Below, in pieces: positions 16,350 through 25,478 of a DNA stretch of 64,000 nucleotides. The translations under genes were made by a program, and so were the position numbers. Location: assembly GCA_017474455.1 (NCBI GenBank), contig JAFVHP010000024.1, forward strand, positions 1 through 64,000, given 5' to 3'. Each line of letters opens with the position of its first letter. The first letter of the stretch is position 1. Below the pieces are notes generated by a model. That model was not told the DNA's origin and did no database searches. It was given only the letters and a program-made list of their open reading frames with translations. Source of the stretch: Lachnospiraceae bacterium (GTDB lineage: Bacteria; Bacillota; Clostridia; Lachnospirales; Lachnospiraceae).

Positions 16350-16404
16350 TTGACAGACAGGAGTAACTACTGTATCCTGACTGTATCAATCGTGTTAATA
16401 CAGT
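16350..16404 (+). promoter_or_regulatory. Promoter and candidate GntR operator of the ABC operon
   Basis: -35 TTGACA (16350-16355), 17-base spacer, -10 TATCCT (16373-16378). Directly downstream is an inverted repeat ACTGTAT-N11-ATACAGT (16380-16404), and CTGTATC is repeated twice in line (16370-16376, 16381-16387). This layout suits autorepression by the YtrA-type GntR protein encoded first in the operon. Confidence 0.7.
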
Positions 16405-16451
16405 TGACCAATTTAACACTGACGGAAACTGCAGGAAAGGAGTGTACAGAT

Positions 16452-16841
16452 ATGATCCTGATCGATGGAAGGGATCACCGCTCGATCTACGAACAGATCG
16501 TCGAGAAGCTGTCAGAGCTGATGATCCTGGGCGGGCTGGAGAACGGGGCGCCGGTGCCTTCGGTGCGGCAGCTGGCTTCGGAACTGTCCGTTACGCCGAA
16601 TACGGTCCAGCGGGCGTATGCGGAGCTGGAACGGCTGGGCTATATCGTTTCCATACGGGGAAAAGGAAGCTTTGTTGCCGATACGGAGTCCATACGCCGC
16701 CTGCAGAAGGAAAAGATCCGGTCCGAACTGTCGGAACTTGCCGAAAAAGCGGCGAGGGCGGGCATAGACAGACAGGAACTTGCGGAACTTCTGAAAGAAC
16801 TGCCGCCGGACGGCCGGCAGACAGGAGGTAAAGATGATTAA
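16452..16841 (+). CDS. YtrA-type GntR-family regulator
   Basis: 129 residues from the ATG at 16452, chosen for its AAAGGAG site; an upstream in-frame ATG at 16350 would lie on the -35 box. The winged helix spans residues 10-75 (RSIYEQIVEKL, VPSVRQLASELSVTPNTVQRAYAELE, RGKGSFVAD in order), followed by a short helical tail without effector domain, as in the YtrA subfamily. Such regulators repress ABC exporter operons in Firmicutes and respond to wall-active antibiotics or similar stress. Its stop overlaps the ATPase start by 8 bases, so the two are coupled. Confidence 0.93.
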   Translation: MILIDGRDHRSIYEQIVEKLSELMILGGLENGAPVPSVRQLASELSVTPNTVQRAYAELERLGYIVSIRGKGSFVADTESIRRLQKEKIRSELSELAEKAARAGIDRQELAELLKELPPDGRQTGGKDD

Positions 16842-17778
16842 GACCATAGGCGTGACGAAACGCTTCGGCGATATCGTCGCGGTAGACCATATCAACGCTG
16901 AGATAAAGGAAGGCAGCGTCTTCGGCCTGATCGGGACGAACGGGGCCGGGAAGAGCACATTCCTGCGCCTCCTGTCGGGCATCCTGCGTCCGGACGAAGG
17001 GGAGATCCTGATCGACAATGAAAATGTTTATGAAAACACGGTAAGAAAAGAAGAGTTTTTCTATATTTCCGACGACCAGCATTATCTCTCCAACGCGGCG
17101 CCGTCGGATATGATCCGTTTTTACCGGCTGTTCTATCCGCAGTTCGATGAGAAAAGGGCCGGAGAGCTGCTTTCGGGGTTCGGGCTGGATGCGGACAGGA
17201 AGATCCGTACTTTTTCCAAAGGCATGAAAAAGCAGCTGTCCGTTATCCTCGGACTCTCGGCAAAGACCCGGTACCTTTTCTGTGACGAGACGTTCGACGG
17301 GCTGGATCCCGTCATGCGGCAGACTGTCAAGAGCCTGTTTGCGCAGGACATGGCCGACCGGGGACTGACGCCGGTCATCGCGTCGCACAACCTGCGGGAA
17401 CTGGAGGACATCTGCGACCATGTGGGCCTTTTGCATAAAGGCGGCATCCTGTTCTCGAAAGACCTGGAAGATATGAAAACAGGCATCCATAAGATCCAGT
17501 GCGTCCCTTCATCCATTCCTTCCGTCCTTACGGAAAAAGGGACGATCGCAAACGCGTCCGAGACCGCAAAGGTGCTTTTCCCTGCGATGGACATCCTGCT
17601 GTGCGAGAGGCACGGCAGCATCCTGACGATGACCGTCCGCGGGGCGGAAGACGAGATACGGCACAAAATGAACAGCTATGAGACCATCTTTTACGAGATC
17701 GTGCCGCTGACACTGGAGGAGATCTTTATCAGTGAAACGGAGGTTAAGGGTTATGACATCAAAAAACTCGTCCTTTAA
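16834..17778 (+). CDS. ABC transporter ATP-binding protein
   Basis: 314 residues. The Walker A loop GTNGAGKST lies at residues 34-42, the signature reads FSKGMKKQL (an LSGGQ variant usual in this exporter group), and Walker B RYLFCDETFDGLDP follows. The C-terminal 90 residues form the extra domain of YtrB-type ATPases. It energises the membrane protein encoded next, probably an exporter or lipid-stress transporter. The start overlaps the GntR gene, and the 3' end overlaps the permease start by 26 bases. Confidence 0.94.
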   Translation: MIKTIGVTKRFGDIVAVDHINAEIKEGSVFGLIGTNGAGKSTFLRLLSGILRPDEGEILIDNENVYENTVRKEEFFYISDDQHYLSNAAPSDMIRFYRLFYPQFDEKRAGELLSGFGLDADRKIRTFSKGMKKQLSVILGLSAKTRYLFCDETFDGLDPVMRQTVKSLFAQDMADRGLTPVIASHNLRELEDICDHVGLLHKGGILFSKDLEDMKTGIHKIQCVPSSIPSVLTEKGTIANASETAKVLFPAMDILLCERHGSILTMTVRGAEDEIRHKMNSYETIFYEIVPLTLEEIFISETEVKGYDIKKLVL

Positions 17779-20107
17779 GGAACTGACCGCATACTGTATG
17801 GAAGGACTGCGCAGACGGCTCTGGTCCTGCGCCCTTTCCGCCCTGGTCTTCTTCTTCGCGTATCCTGTGGCAGCTGCGGTGATCATCAGCAATACGAGGA
17901 AACAGATGCAGTACCGTGTACTGCCCGCAGAGCTGCTGGACCAGTATATCAAACGGGGGATCTTCAGCTCGTACAGGAACATGGTCTCTCCCGGGTGCAT
18001 AATACCGGTGCTAGTCCTGACCCTTATGGCCATCGTGCTGGCAGTCTCCGGGTTTTCCTGGCTGTTCTCGGCGAAGGAGACGGACTATTATCATTCCCTG
18101 CCGGTCAGGAGGGAAAAGCTCTTTGCCACTGTTACCGTCGACAGCATCCTGATCGCGGCCGTCCCCTACGTGCTGATGAGCGCCGTTTCCGGCCTGATCA
18201 TATTTATGGCGACAGGACGCAAACGGGCCCTGTGGATCTCGTTCACGGGCTTTGTGTACAACATGGCCATGTTCCTTCTTTGCTATACCGTTGCCGCCTT
18301 TGCCGTGATGCTGACCGGGCACAAACTGGTGAGCATACTGGGCGTATGCGCTTTCTATGCCACAGGACCGCTGATCGTCGCCGGGGTGCATATGCTTTAT
18401 ACCAATTATTTCAAAAGCTATTTTGATGAAACAGGCACATATATGAAAGTCATGCGCCATACCTCGCCCGTACTGTGGGCGCTGGACCTGGGATCGTCTG
18501 CGTCACATGTTTCCGGGGCCGTATGGGCGCTTGTCTGGTCCGTAGTGCTGACCGGACTGGGCATCCTTCTGTACAGGAAACGCCCTTCCGAAGCCGCGGG
18601 CCGTGCGATCGCCTTCCGGTGGGCCGAACCGCTGATCAAGGTCATACTTTCCTCTGCGATCGGTATCTTTGCCGGCGTGTTCATCCACGGACTGATGCAG
18701 AACACGCATGGCGCGGACGCATGGACTGTATTCGGGGCGGCCTGCGGGGTACTGCTGACAGCCTGCATACTGGAGATCATCTACCATGCGGATTTCAAAA
18801 AGCTGTTCTCCGGCAGGAGATCCCTGCTGATCTCAGCGTTGATCGTACTCGCGGCGTTCTGCATCTTCCGTTTCGATATCTTCGGCTATGACAGATGGCT
18901 CCCGGCCGAAGGAAAAGTGGCCTCTGCCGGACTGTACTGTGACGAGCTGGAAAGGGATTCCTGGCAGTATCAGCGGGTGATCACCCTTGAACAGAACGAG
19001 CTGGACGGCCGGTATTATGTAGAGACTGCCATGGCTGACGCTGACGGCCGGGGCATGGTACAGCGGCTGGCCGACGAGACCGATCTGCCGGATATGGGCA
19101 CAGTCCGTTTGATCGCCGCCCAGGGCATCCGCGATCTGAAATACAGCGGGACTGCCGGGGAGTATACTGCTCCGATGACGGAAAACACAGGCACAGGCGA
19201 GGAGCAGGACCATTTCGGTTCAGTGGTGATCTCCTGGCGCCTTAAGAACGGCCGTACGAAGTACCGTGAATACTACATGGATCTGACAGCGGTCAGGGAT
19301 GAACTGGACAGCATTCATGACTGTGATGCATGGAGAACAGTGATGTACCCCGCTTTATCCATGGAAGCGGAAGATCTTGCGGGGATCAATTACAATACTG
19401 CCGGAAGGTTTTACCATCTGCCGAAAGCGGGTAAAGAGGTCCTGGAAGCCTGGCAGGAGGATATGCGCGGGCTCAGAGCGGATACGCAGCGTGACGAAAT
19501 GCCGCTGATCTGCCTTCAGTTCAAGACGGCCCAGTTCCAGGCCATGGCGGATACCATTCGCGAACAGGATCCGTACATGCTCGATATATTCAATAACAGC
19601 GGCTACTATCCGGTGTATCCTTCCTTTGCGAAGACGCTGGCGCAGCTCGAAAAATGCGGGCTGTCCACAGATGATCTGCTGCATAAGGAAGAAGCCGTCA
19701 GCGCCGAGATCTGGGATTACAGATCTTTCTTCGGAGGAGAACCGGACTATACCGGGCAGAAGAACATGGGATCCGTCCTGATCGAAGACAAAGATGAACT
19801 GGAACAGATCCTGGAGGCTGCCGTGCCCACGGACCTGGTCTGCGGCAACGGTTACGGCAGCTGCTACACAGGGATCGAGATCTCGGTCCGTTATCCGGCC
19901 GGTACATTTCTCACAGGGGAAGATCCCGGAGGGATCAGTCCGGCAAAAGCATCCGGATACTATTCCGATACGGCTATGGCGGGAAGAGGCTACCAGGATA
20001 CCTGCACAGTCCGTTTCCCTTCCGATGACGTCCCGCAGTTCATCCGGGACAGACTCGGGATCACAGATGAAGATATCCGCCTGGAGAGTGGTCCGCGCGG
20101 GTATTGA
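17753..20107 (+). CDS. Large ABC permease with extracytoplasmic C-terminal domain (DUF6449-like)
   Basis: 784 residues from the ATG at 17753, selected for its GGAGG site; a start 21 bases earlier lacks one. The first 370 residues contain about seven to eight membrane helices, and another helix lies near residue 365. The remaining 400 residues are soluble, acidic and tyrosine-rich, without known motifs, and should face the outside or the cytosol next to the last helix. The size and order GntR-ATPase-permease match Clostridia exporters annotated with a DUF6449 C-terminal domain. Substrate is unknown. A terminator follows. Confidence 0.8.
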   Translation: MTSKNSSFKELTAYCMEGLRRRLWSCALSALVFFFAYPVAAAVIISNTRKQMQYRVLPAELLDQYIKRGIFSSYRNMVSPGCIIPVLVLTLMAIVLAVSGFSWLFSAKETDYYHSLPVRREKLFATVTVDSILIAAVPYVLMSAVSGLIIFMATGRKRALWISFTGFVYNMAMFLLCYTVAAFAVMLTGHKLVSILGVCAFYATGPLIVAGVHMLYTNYFKSYFDETGTYMKVMRHTSPVLWALDLGSSASHVSGAVWALVWSVVLTGLGILLYRKRPSEAAGRAIAFRWAEPLIKVILSSAIGIFAGVFIHGLMQNTHGADAWTVFGAACGVLLTACILEIIYHADFKKLFSGRRSLLISALIVLAAFCIFRFDIFGYDRWLPAEGKVASAGLYCDELERDSWQYQRVITLEQNELDGRYYVETAMADADGRGMVQRLADETDLPDMGTVRLIAAQGIRDLKYSGTAGEYTAPMTENTGTGEEQDHFGSVVISWRLKNGRTKYREYYMDLTAVRDELDSIHDCDAWRTVMYPALSMEAEDLAGINYNTAGRFYHLPKAGKEVLEAWQEDMRGLRADTQRDEMPLICLQFKTAQFQAMADTIREQDPYMLDIFNNSGYYPVYPSFAKTLAQLEKCGLSTDDLLHKEEAVSAEIWDYRSFFGGEPDYTGQKNMGSVLIEDKDELEQILEAAVPTDLVCGNGYGSCYTGIEISVRYPAGTFLTGEDPGGISPAKASGYYSDTAMAGRGYQDTCTVRFPSDDVPQFIRDRLGITDEDIRLESGPRGY

Positions 20108-20160
20108 TAAACCGTTCATACTTACAGCTCATACATAAAGCTCATAAAGTGTGAAACAGC

Positions 20161-20198
20161 AGAACTGCCGCACCGATCATAGCCGGTGCGGCAGTTCT
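20161..20198. terminator. Bidirectional terminator between convergent genes
   Basis: A perfect 15-bp stem (AGAACTGCCGCACCG/CGGTGCGGCAGTTCT, 8-base loop). Flanking T/A runs are short on both sides. It lies between the permease gene and the isomerase gene coming from the right. Confidence 0.8.
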
Positions 20199-20241
20199 GT
20201 ATTGTACTTTGCTCATATAGCAGTTGGCCGGGCTAAGTTCC

Positions 20242-21168
20242 TCAGTTGTCCCAGGAAATATTGTTGAACCGGCGGAAGGATTCCATGCTGGCAGCAACGG
20301 ATTCCAGCTGGGTCGGCATTCTGGTATAGTCCTGTTCCAGAAGAATGTATTCGGCGGCCGTATACTCGTTGGCGGCATCGATGATCTGCTGGATCGGCAT
20401 GATGCCGCAGCCTATTTCGGTAAAGGCCGAGTTGCTGACGCGCATGCCGTCTTCCCTGGACCGGACCCAGGCGGGAGCATTCCGCATCATCAGCGGGATA
20501 AAGGAAGCCAGCGGTTCCCCTTCTTTCTGTTCCCTATCTTCCGGCGTGATGCCGTTTAAGTTGATGGGGATCAGGGCGTCCCGGGCGAAGTCTTTCTGGT
20601 GCACCAGCTTGATGCGGTGCCCGAAATGCTTCAGCATCTCCACAGGGTCTTCGCCGCCGCGCATCGTCCAGAATGTATCCAGCTCCAGGCCGACGTAATC
20701 GGGATCGGTGTTCTCCACGATATAATCCAGGACCCTTTTTCCCTTAAACGTCCGGAATTCGTGGAAATGATTGTGGTAGATCAGCCGCATGCCGCTTTGT
20801 GCCAGCTGCCTGCCTGCCGCGTTGAACATTTCGATCTTCTGCATAAGGACATCGTAGCTGGGAAAATCGCCCATCGGATAGACTATGTTTTTGTTGCCGA
20901 GTACTTTTTCATATTCGATGACTGCGGGCAGATCGGCTTCTTCAAAGGGATCGATATGGGCGGAAATGACCCGTGATCCGTATTCGTCGAATTTGGCTTT
21001 CATGTCCGCTGCTTCGAGACCGAAGCCGCAGCCGTTGTCATTGGCGGCGTTATGGTTGCATACTTCGATATTCCTGTATCCGAGTTTTGCGACCGCTTCG
21101 ATCGTAGCCATCGGATCCTGTGCCATCATATCTCTTACTGAATAAAGGATAAGTCCTACTTTGATCAC
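20242..21168 (-). CDS. Sugar phosphate isomerase/epimerase family protein
   Basis: 308 residues of the xylose-isomerase-like TIM barrel. The family marks are visible in order: YHNHFHEF, a metal Asp in GLELDTFW, a metal His in KLVHQKDF and a metal Glu in ILLEQDY. Members act as sugar epimerases, isomerases or keto-sugar hydratases. It is the last gene behind an AfuABC/FbpABC-like importer (27-base gap), so its substrate is probably what that importer brings in. No small DUF6379-type partner is next to it, unlike the barrel protein at 6311-7279. Confidence 0.88.
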   Translation of the reverse strand: MIKVGLILYSVRDMMAQDPMATIEAVAKLGYRNIEVCNHNAANDNGCGFGLEAADMKAKFDEYGSRVISAHIDPFEEADLPAVIEYEKVLGNKNIVYPMGDFPSYDVLMQKIEMFNAAGRQLAQSGMRLIYHNHFHEFRTFKGKRVLDYIVENTDPDYVGLELDTFWTMRGGEDPVEMLKHFGHRIKLVHQKDFARDALIPINLNGITPEDREQKEGEPLASFIPLMMRNAPAWVRSREDGMRVSNSAFTEIGCGIMPIQQIIDAANEYTAAEYILLEQDYTRMPTQLESVAASMESFRRFNNISWDN

Positions 21169-21195
21169 GAAAACCTCCTTTCCTGCCTGTGAAGT

Positions 21196-22275
21196 TTACA
21201 GTACGTGCACGCTTTCAGGGTCGAATTTTACGAAGGCTTCGTCGCCGACTTCATAGATCTTTTTGTTCTTGGGATTGAAGTCGGTCACTTTCACCTGGGT
21301 GTCGCCGACCATAACATGGTAGTTCTGATAGCTGCCCATGAAGCAGGAGAGAATGACTTTGCAGGGGAGCTGTCCCTCGTCGGCAACGACGGCGGCTTCG
21401 GGCCTTAAGACCAGCGTGCAGTCATCGCCCGCCTTTTGCGGACCGGTAAGCCCGCTGAGCTCGACTTTGCTGCCGTTCACGTCCGCGACACCTTCGGAAC
21501 CGTTCCGGGAGACCATCTTCCCGCGGAGGAAATTCGCTTCACCGATGAAGTCGGCAACGAATTCGCTGGTCGGATGGTAATAGATCTCCTGGGGCGTGCC
21601 CATCTGGGCTACGACGCCTTTTTCCATGATGATGATCTTGTCGGAAATGGCCATCGCTTCACTCTGGTCATGGGTGACATAAACAGCGGTGATGCCGGCT
21701 TCCTGCTGGATGCGGCGGATCTCGGTACGCATCGAGACACGGAGCTTGGCATCCAGGTTGGAGAGCGGTTCGTCAAAGAGCAGGACGCCCGGTTCGAGGA
21801 CGAGAGCCCTGGCCAGGGCGACACGCTGCTGCTGGCCGCCGGAGAGCTGGTTGGTCATTCTGGCTTCCATGCCTTCGAGGCCGACGAGCTTTAAGATGTT
21901 CGTGACCTTTTCCTTTATCTCGGCCTTGTCCAGCTTGCGGAGCTTTAAGCCGTAGGCGACGTTGTCGAAAATATTGTAGTGCGGCAGGAGGGCGTAGCTC
22001 TGGAAGACCATTGCCGTATCCCTCTTGTTGGGCGTAAGCGCGTTGATCGGTTCGCCGCCCAGGTAGATCTCGCCTTCATCCGGGCTTTCAAAGCCGGCGA
22101 TCATACGGAGCGTCGTGGTCTTGCCGCAGCCGGAAGGGCCGAGCAGGGTCACGAAACTGCCGGGCTCGATATCCAGGGAAGTATCTTTGACCGCGTAGAA
22201 ATCCTTTTTGGTCTTCGGATCCTGGTAGATCTTGGAAATATGTTCAAGGCGAACGCCTTTTTTCTCTTTTGCCAT
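21196..22275 (-). CDS. ABC importer ATPase (PotA/FbpC/AfuC type)
   Basis: 359 residues from the ATG at 22275, preferred because GGAAAGAGG precedes it; an upstream TTG 24 bases earlier lacks a site. Walker A GPSGCGKTT is at residues 46-54, signature LSGGQQQRV, Walker B VLLFDEPLSNLD, switch His in VTHDQSEAM, and a C-terminal TOBE regulatory domain from about residue 275. It drives the fused permease encoded just upstream. Typical substrates of the subgroup are ferric iron, hexose phosphates, phosphonates or polyamines. Confidence 0.95.
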   Translation of the reverse strand: MAKEKKGVRLEHISKIYQDPKTKKDFYAVKDTSLDIEPGSFVTLLGPSGCGKTTTLRMIAGFESPDEGEIYLGGEPINALTPNKRDTAMVFQSYALLPHYNIFDNVAYGLKLRKLDKAEIKEKVTNILKLVGLEGMEARMTNQLSGGQQQRVALARALVLEPGVLLFDEPLSNLDAKLRVSMRTEIRRIQQEAGITAVYVTHDQSEAMAISDKIIIMEKGVVAQMGTPQEIYYHPTSEFVADFIGEANFLRGKMVSRNGSEGVADVNGSKVELSGLTGPQKAGDDCTLVLRPEAAVVADEGQLPCKVILSCFMGSYQNYHVMVGDTQVKVTDFNPKNKKIYEVGDEAFVKFDPESVHVL

Positions 22276-22300
22276 GTCTAATCCTCTTTCCTTATTCAAT

Positions 22301-24010
22301 TCAGCTTTCCTGATAGTTCCGGCTGGTCCCGAAGTACCGGATGACCAGGTTCATCAGAAGTACCGCGCTGTACGTGATCGCGATCAGGATCGTCGCGAAG
22401 GCACAGGCAATGCCGTAGGCGCCCTTTTCAGCGAATTCGTTGATCTGCACGGTGATGAGCAGGTACTGCGGCGTGACCAGCAGGATGATGGCGCTGATGG
22501 CGGTGATGCTTCGTACGAATGCCGTGACCAGGCCGGACAGGAAGCTGTCCTTGATCAGCGGGAGCGTGACCGTCATGAAGACCCGGAAGCTGTCGGCGCC
22601 CATGTCATAGGCGGATTCCTCGATGCTCTTGTCGATCTGGCGCAGCGCGGAGATACCGCTCCTGGTGCCGGTCGGCAGGCTTCGGACGATAAAGACGATG
22701 ATCAGGATCGCGCCGGTACCGTAGAGGCCCTGCAGGAAGCCGGTCCGGAATACGCCCGCGGAGAAACCGCGGATATACCCGATACCGAGAACGGTCCCGG
22801 GAACGGCCATCGCCAGCATGGAGACGGCTTCAATAAAGCCTTTGGCCTTGAATTTGCGCTTGACCACCAGATAGGAGATGATCATGGACAGCAGCGCCGT
22901 GATTGGCGAAGCGATCAGGGACAGTATGAAGGAGTCCTTGAATGCCTTCAGACCTTTATACCGCTTGAATACCTGCACGAACCATTTGGTGGTCAGGTGG
23001 AAATCGTAGCCCCAGGTCCTGAACAGCGCTCCGAAAGGAACACAGATGTACATGAGGATGACGAACAGGGCCAGCAGGCTGCAGAGGATGGAGAGAGGTC
23101 TTGTGACGCTCTTGTCCTCGATCAGCATACGTGCACGGCTGGCTTTGCCGGACAGGGTAGCCGTGCTTTTGGCTTCCAGCCAGTATTTCTGCAGGATGAA
23201 CATGAACAGCGTGATGCACAGGAGGACGACGGCCATCGCCGATGCGCCTTCCTTGTCATAGGCTCCGGTTATCTGCAGATAGATCGTGGTCGCCAGAGTA
23301 TCGTAGGAACCGCCGATGATCATGGGATTCGCGAAATCGGCGATGGATTCGATGAAGGTGACGAGGAACGCGTTGCCAAGTCCCGGAAGGACCAGGGGAA
23401 GCGTGACCGTCATGAAGACTTTCCAGCGGGAAGCGCCCATGTCCCGGGCGGCTTCCTCCAGGGAGGGATCGATGTTCTTTAACAGGCCTTTCATCATCAT
23501 GTAGCAGACCGGGAAGAAAGTCAGGGTCTGTACGATGGCGATGCCCCAGAAACCGTATACGCTGTTGTCATAGATGTGCAGCAGGTAACGGGTGATGATG
23601 CCGGATTTGCCGAACAGCATGATCATGGACAGGGACAGCACGAAAGGCGGGGAAACTACGGGCAGCATGGAAACGACCTTGAAGAGGCCGCCCATGAATT
23701 TTGTCCGCAGTCTGACGTAGACTTCCACATACGCGAACAGAAGGCCGATCAGCGCGGAAGCGATACCGACCAGGAAGCCTACCTTCAGTGTATTGGTGAT
23801 AGCCCTGCGGAAATTGCTCATGCCCATGACCCGCCTGAAGACGGACAGCGTCGGTCCCTGGTCGGTCACAAAGCTGTCGACCAGCAGGATCGCCAGCGGG
23901 TAAAGGATGAACAATGTCAGAAACGCGATCAGCACTGCGATCGTTGTGACCATGATCGGGTCGGCAAAGAATTTTTTCCGGTCAAGGTCTGCACTTTGCG
24001 TTCTTGCCAT
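22301..24010 (-). CDS. Fused two-domain ABC importer permease (FbpB/AfuB type)
   Basis: 569 residues from the ATG at 24010 with an AAAGAGG site; an upstream in-frame start would run through the terminator hairpin at 24033-24063. There are about twelve membrane helices in two equal halves, each with an EAA loop for ATPase docking (EEAARDMGASRWKVF and EESAYDMGADSFRVF). Such fused permeases occur in FbpABC iron and AfuABC hexose-phosphate importers. It lies between its binding-protein and ATPase genes. Confidence 0.94.
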   Translation of the reverse strand: MARTQSADLDRKKFFADPIMVTTIAVLIAFLTLFILYPLAILLVDSFVTDQGPTLSVFRRVMGMSNFRRAITNTLKVGFLVGIASALIGLLFAYVEVYVRLRTKFMGGLFKVVSMLPVVSPPFVLSLSMIMLFGKSGIITRYLLHIYDNSVYGFWGIAIVQTLTFFPVCYMMMKGLLKNIDPSLEEAARDMGASRWKVFMTVTLPLVLPGLGNAFLVTFIESIADFANPMIIGGSYDTLATTIYLQITGAYDKEGASAMAVVLLCITLFMFILQKYWLEAKSTATLSGKASRARMLIEDKSVTRPLSILCSLLALFVILMYICVPFGALFRTWGYDFHLTTKWFVQVFKRYKGLKAFKDSFILSLIASPITALLSMIISYLVVKRKFKAKGFIEAVSMLAMAVPGTVLGIGYIRGFSAGVFRTGFLQGLYGTGAILIIVFIVRSLPTGTRSGISALRQIDKSIEESAYDMGADSFRVFMTVTLPLIKDSFLSGLVTAFVRSITAISAIILLVTPQYLLITVQINEFAEKGAYGIACAFATILIAITYSAVLLMNLVIRYFGTSRNYQES

Positions 24011-24025
24011 AATTTTCCTCTTTTC

Positions 24026-24063
24026 AAAAAAAGACGGGTGGATGGCACCACCATCCACCCGTC
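24026..24063 (-). terminator. Terminator between solute-binding protein and permease genes
   Basis: A perfect 12-bp stem (GACGGGTGGATG/CATCCACCCGTC, 7-base loop) followed by seven T on the minus strand. Its place directly after the binding-protein gene suggests partial termination giving excess binding protein over permease. Confidence 0.93.
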
Positions 24064-24097
24064 ATCAGCAAGTCCTTTGAAGCAAAAAAATCAGTTT

Positions 24098-25243
24098 TTA
24101 TTCTGTCTTGAAACGGTCGTCAGCTGCGCTGCCGAGTGCGTTCATGACGTCTTCCACATACTGAGTGGTGTTTTCCTTGGCATCCGCGAAGTCATAATCC
24201 ATGACGTTGTTGGGATCAAGTCCGAACTCAGCTGCGATAGCGGGCTGCTGCGCGTTGTCGAGAACGAGGAACTGATAGGAACCGTTCTGGGCTGCAAGCT
24301 CGACGCAGTCAGGGCTGAGGGCATATTCGATCCAGAGCTTCGCGGCATTGGGGTGCTTAGCTCCCTTGAAGATAGCTGTCGCGCCGATCTCGAAGGATGT
24401 GCCGCTGGAAGGGATGATCAGCTCGATGTTGCCGTAGCCGTTGTCTTCGATCTGGGTAATGCCGTCATGCAGGAAACCGATGCCGATGACGCATTCGCCG
24501 GTGCCGACGTTCTTGGACGGGCCGGAACCTGACTTCGTGTAAACTTCGATGTTCTTGTCGAGGTCGACCAGATACTGGATACCTTCGTCATGGCCGTATT
24601 TCTGGATCATGGTGTTGACAACAAGCTTCGCCGTGCCGGCTGTGTTGTAGTTGGACAGCCAGATAAGGCCCTTATAATCTTCCTTCAGCAGATCCTGCCA
24701 GTCCTGGGGAGCCTCGAGGCCCATACGGTCAAGCTCGTCTTTGTTGACCATGAAGCCGAGGATACCTTTGTAGATACCGTACCAGCAGCCGTCGGCATCA
24801 CGGTACATATCGCCGATCAGATGGCTGGCGTTGATCGCCTCATAGGGCTCCAGAAGGCCTTCCGCAGCGGATACGTTGTAGGGATCGGTCGTGCCGCCGA
24901 ACCATACGTCGCCGGAAGGATTGCCGTTTTCTTCTTCGATCTTGGACTGGACTTCACCGGTGGACAGTCTCTGATACTGGACATCGATGCCGTAGAGTTC
25001 CTTGAAGTGATCGCAGGCGGCTGCGAGATAGTCTTCTTCGCAGGACCCGTAAACGACCAGGGTGCCTTCTTCTTTGGCGGCTGCGATGAGTGCCTCCATT
25101 CCGCCTGCGGGAGCGGCTTCTTCAGCAGCGGCTTCCGCTTCGGCAGCAGGTGCTTCGGCAGCGGGAGCGGCAGCAGGAGCCGTGCAGGCTGCCAGACCAA
25201 GCACCATGGTGCCTGTCAGGACAAGTGCAAGTAACTTTTTCAT
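24098..25243 (-). CDS. Extracellular solute-binding lipoprotein (AfuA/FbpA type)
   Basis: 381 residues from the ATG at 25243, preferred over an upstream frame extension because MKKLLALVLTG begins a lipoprotein signal with lipobox LAAC and Cys20. After an Ala/Glu linker (about residues 21-45) a class 1/6 periplasmic-binding fold follows (TLVVYGSCEEDYL, YQRLSTGEV, DVWFGGTTDPY). Ferric-binding members use a Tyr pair; here the segment near NVMDYDFADAK does not show a clear Tyr-Tyr. With the isomerase gene in the same operon, a sugar phosphate or sugar acid is more likely than iron, but this is inference. Confidence 0.88.
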   Translation of the reverse strand: MKKLLALVLTGTMVLGLAACTAPAAAPAAEAPAAEAEAAAEEAAPAGGMEALIAAAKEEGTLVVYGSCEEDYLAAACDHFKELYGIDVQYQRLSTGEVQSKIEEENGNPSGDVWFGGTTDPYNVSAAEGLLEPYEAINASHLIGDMYRDADGCWYGIYKGILGFMVNKDELDRMGLEAPQDWQDLLKEDYKGLIWLSNYNTAGTAKLVVNTMIQKYGHDEGIQYLVDLDKNIEVYTKSGSGPSKNVGTGECVIGIGFLHDGITQIEDNGYGNIELIIPSSGTSFEIGATAIFKGAKHPNAAKLWIEYALSPDCVELAAQNGSYQFLVLDNAQQPAIAAEFGLDPNNVMDYDFADAKENTTQYVEDVMNALGSAADDRFKTE

Positions 25244-25295
25244 AATTCTACCCCCATAAAACAGTATAGATTGACGGTGCATGTGCTGTGCTGCA

Positions 25296-25391
25296 CAGAC
25301 ACAAATGAGTGCCGGACAAAAGCCGTCCGCGCATGCATTTGTGTCTGAACGGCACTACATAAATACTACACCTCAGAGGCTGCAAAATCAA
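25296..25391 (-). promoter_or_regulatory. Promoter and structured leader of the AfuABC-like operon
   Basis: On the minus strand -35 TTGATT (25386-25391), 17-base spacer, -10 TAGTAT (25363-25368). The leader then holds a perfect 12-bp inverted repeat, CAGACACAAATG/CATTTGTGTCTG (25296-25307 and 25336-25347), with a smaller GC-rich hairpin inside. It may be an operator or an RNA switch; no known riboswitch consensus is recognised. Confidence 0.55.
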
Positions 25392-25478
25392 TGAAATATA
25401 GGGCAAAAACCATAGGCGGATACACAAAAACAGGCCGCGGTTTGTGCAAAACAGACAAAATTGCAACAGCTTAATTGT

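Noticed and set aside
22276-22299. Upstream TTG start for the importer ATPase
   Set aside because: The ATG at 22275 has the GGAAAGAGG site; the extra eight residues are not family sequence. Similar upstream extensions were rejected at 24058, 25282, 39757, 48586, 59918, 16350 and 17732.
24098-25243. Calling the binding protein a ferric iron carrier
   Set aside because: The Tyr pair is not evident and the operon ends with a sugar isomerase-like gene.
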